Shown here: piece after piece, positions 63,021 through 64,000 of the stretch
How the letters are laid out: each line of letters starts with the position of its first letter
Numbering within the stretch: position 1 is the stretch's first letter
Assembly: GCF_026239735.1 (NCBI RefSeq)
Contig: NZ_JAPIVT010000021.1
Location: 1 to 64,000 of the forward strand
Direction of reading: 5' to 3'
Length of the DNA: 64,000 nucleotides
Origin: Pedobacter sp. MC2016-05
GTDB taxonomy: Bacteria > Bacteroidota > Bacteroidia > Sphingobacteriales > Sphingobacteriaceae
Translations under genes and position numbers: made by a program
Notes under the pieces: model-generated
The model's input: only the letters and a program-made list of their open reading frames with translations
Told to the model about the DNA's origin: nothing
Databases searched by the model: none

Positions 63021-64000
63021 ATGGCAAAACCCAAAGAGGCTAAAAAACCGAGTGTTTTTAGTTTGCTTGCATCATACAAAGGCTTAATTTTTCTGCTGAT
63101 CTTATTCGCATTGTTAAGTAATGGAATTAATTTATTGCTACCGAAAATTATCGCTCAAGGAATCGATTCTTACACCAACAACACGTTTAATTTAAATTCG
63201 ATATTACTTCAATTTGCCCTGGCAATTGTGCTGGTTTTTATCTTCACCTACTTGCAAAGTATTGTACAAACGTATGCCTCTGAGAAGGTGGCAAGAGATC
63301 TGAGAACTAAACTTTCCGACCAGATTTCGCGTCAGAGTCATGCTTATATTCTTCAGGCAAATCCTTCAAAATTGCTTACAAACCTTACTTCCGATGCCGA
63401 TTCGATCAAGATGTTTGTTTCTCAGGCCATTGTTTCGCTTGCCTCATCAATATTTTTAATTGTTGGTGCCAGTATTTTACTACTGATGATTAATTGGAAG
63501 CTTGCCCTTTGCGTTATTGCGATTGTACCTATTATTGGCGGCGCTTTCTTTTTTGTACTAAAAAAGGTGAGGGTATTGTTTATCAAAAGTCGCGAGGTAA
63601 TCGATTGGCTAAACAAGGTCATTAGCGAAAGTATTTTAGGCTCGGCGCTTATTCGGGTAATTAATTCGCAGCAACTCGAGTATAATAAATTTCTCGATGC
63701 AAATGCAAAAGCCAGAGATTTAGGCTTATCCATTCTTCGTTTATTTGCAGGTTTAATTCCTATTATCGTTTTCGTGGCCAACTTATCTGGCTTGACCATT
63801 TTAGTACTGGGTGGGCACTTCGTGATTGCCAATAGCATGAGTTTGGGTGAGTTTGCAGCCTTCAACAGCTATTTAGCGCTCATCATTTTTCCTATTTTGG
63901 TAATTGGTTTTATGAGTAATGTAATTGCTCAGGCAACAGCTTCCTATCAACGCATTGAAGGTGTTTTAAATGCGCCAGAAATTAAGCATCCGGGTTTGTT
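63021..64000 (+). CDS. ABC exporter, membrane part; 3' end outside window
   Basis: The first 326 residues of a fused ABC exporter (type IV transmembrane domain, MsbA/LmrA-like). Six transmembrane helices begin with GLIFLLILFALLSNGINLLL (about 18-37), LLQFALAIVLVFIFTYL and SLASSIFLIVGASILLLMIN. LRTKLSDQISRQSHAYILQA and EVIDWLNKVISESILGSALI are coupling-helix regions. It reaches the final loop before the ATPase domain (SYQRIEGVLNAPEI). The ATPase domain would follow outside the window. Substrate unknown; often a partner ABC gene follows. Confidence 0.9.
   Translation, partial: MAKPKEAKKPSVFSLLASYKGLIFLLILFALLSNGINLLLPKIIAQGIDSYTNNTFNLNSILLQFALAIVLVFIFTYLQSIVQTYASEKVARDLRTKLSDQISRQSHAYILQANPSKLLTNLTSDADSIKMFVSQAIVSLASSIFLIVGASILLLMINWKLALCVIAIVPIIGGAFFFVLKKVRVLFIKSREVIDWLNKVISESILGSALIRVINSQQLEYNKFLDANAKARDLGLSILRLFAGLIPIIVFVANLSGLTILVLGGHFVIANSMSLGEFAAFNSYLALIIFPILVIGFMSNVIAQATASYQRIEGVLNAPEIKHPGL

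Noticed and set aside
1..64000. Integron integrase or other site-specific tyrosine/serine recombinase
   Set aside because: No frame in the window shows the R-H-R-Y pattern of tyrosine recombinases or a serine recombinase N-terminus; the only transposition genes are those of IS66.

Overview
The window looks like chromosome from a member of the Bacteroidota, most likely the Sphingobacteriaceae (Pedobacter-like). The grounds are a type IX secretion C-terminal domain on an SGNH hydrolase, many small outer-membrane beta-barrel proteins with alanine-glutamine signal-peptide junctions, ECF sigma factors paired with membrane proteins, a DUF255 protein, a DACNV/DisA-type protein, DUF3822 next to rsmD, low G+C, and many palindromic intergenic repeats. 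No rRNA, tRNA or CRISPR array was recognised.

Layout. 1-31 kb is ordinary chromosome: UvrD/PcrA helicase, a YdbS/YdbT-like PH-domain pair, M20 dipeptidase, GH43 and GH25 glycosidases, two MFS carriers (one here, one at 45 kb), dipeptide epimerase, DUF255 protein with SlyD, an ECF sigma factor with a membrane/barrel partner, an ABC-F ATPase, nitroreductase, two tandem polysaccharide deacetylases and an S9 peptidase. 41-64 kb is again mostly core: M28 peptidase, a group of outer-membrane barrel genes, an Fsr-like carrier, ClpB, pyrE head-to-head with a Nudix gene, a second ECF sigma factor with its membrane partner, coaD, rsmD, a DACNV/DisA-like cyclase, a RecD-like helicase, CvfB and the start of an ABC exporter.

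The unusual part is 31.2-40.8 kb. All non-IS genes there lie on the minus strand, nearly all are of unknown function, and they are separated by about 80-140 bp sequences that resemble integron attC sites. In the reading direction each has a left half like CTATAACACGGGTTTGGC and a right half like GCCAAGCCCCGAAACGTTAT, which are complementary to each other. Stop codons of several genes sit inside the left half, and in three cassettes the first bases of the cassette are the reverse complement of the end of the same cassette, as expected if it once circularised. Two related leader sequences (near 37.3 and 40.7 kb) precede the first cassette of two sub-arrays and may be attI-like entry sites. No integron integrase is in the window, so this is a cassette cluster without an integrase here.

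The array is decaying. One gene has an in-frame stop, one has a frameshift in an A tract, a methyltransferase is a remnant, and a complete IS66-family element (2364 bp, 8-bp target duplication AAATTATC) has inserted inside one of the attC-like sites. The IS66 transposase is itself split by a -1 shift at a classical A AAA AAG slippery sequence followed by a potential stem-loop, so it may be made by programmed frameshifting.

Coordinates of alternative starts were chosen by eye. Family names rest on recognised motifs and not on database searches.
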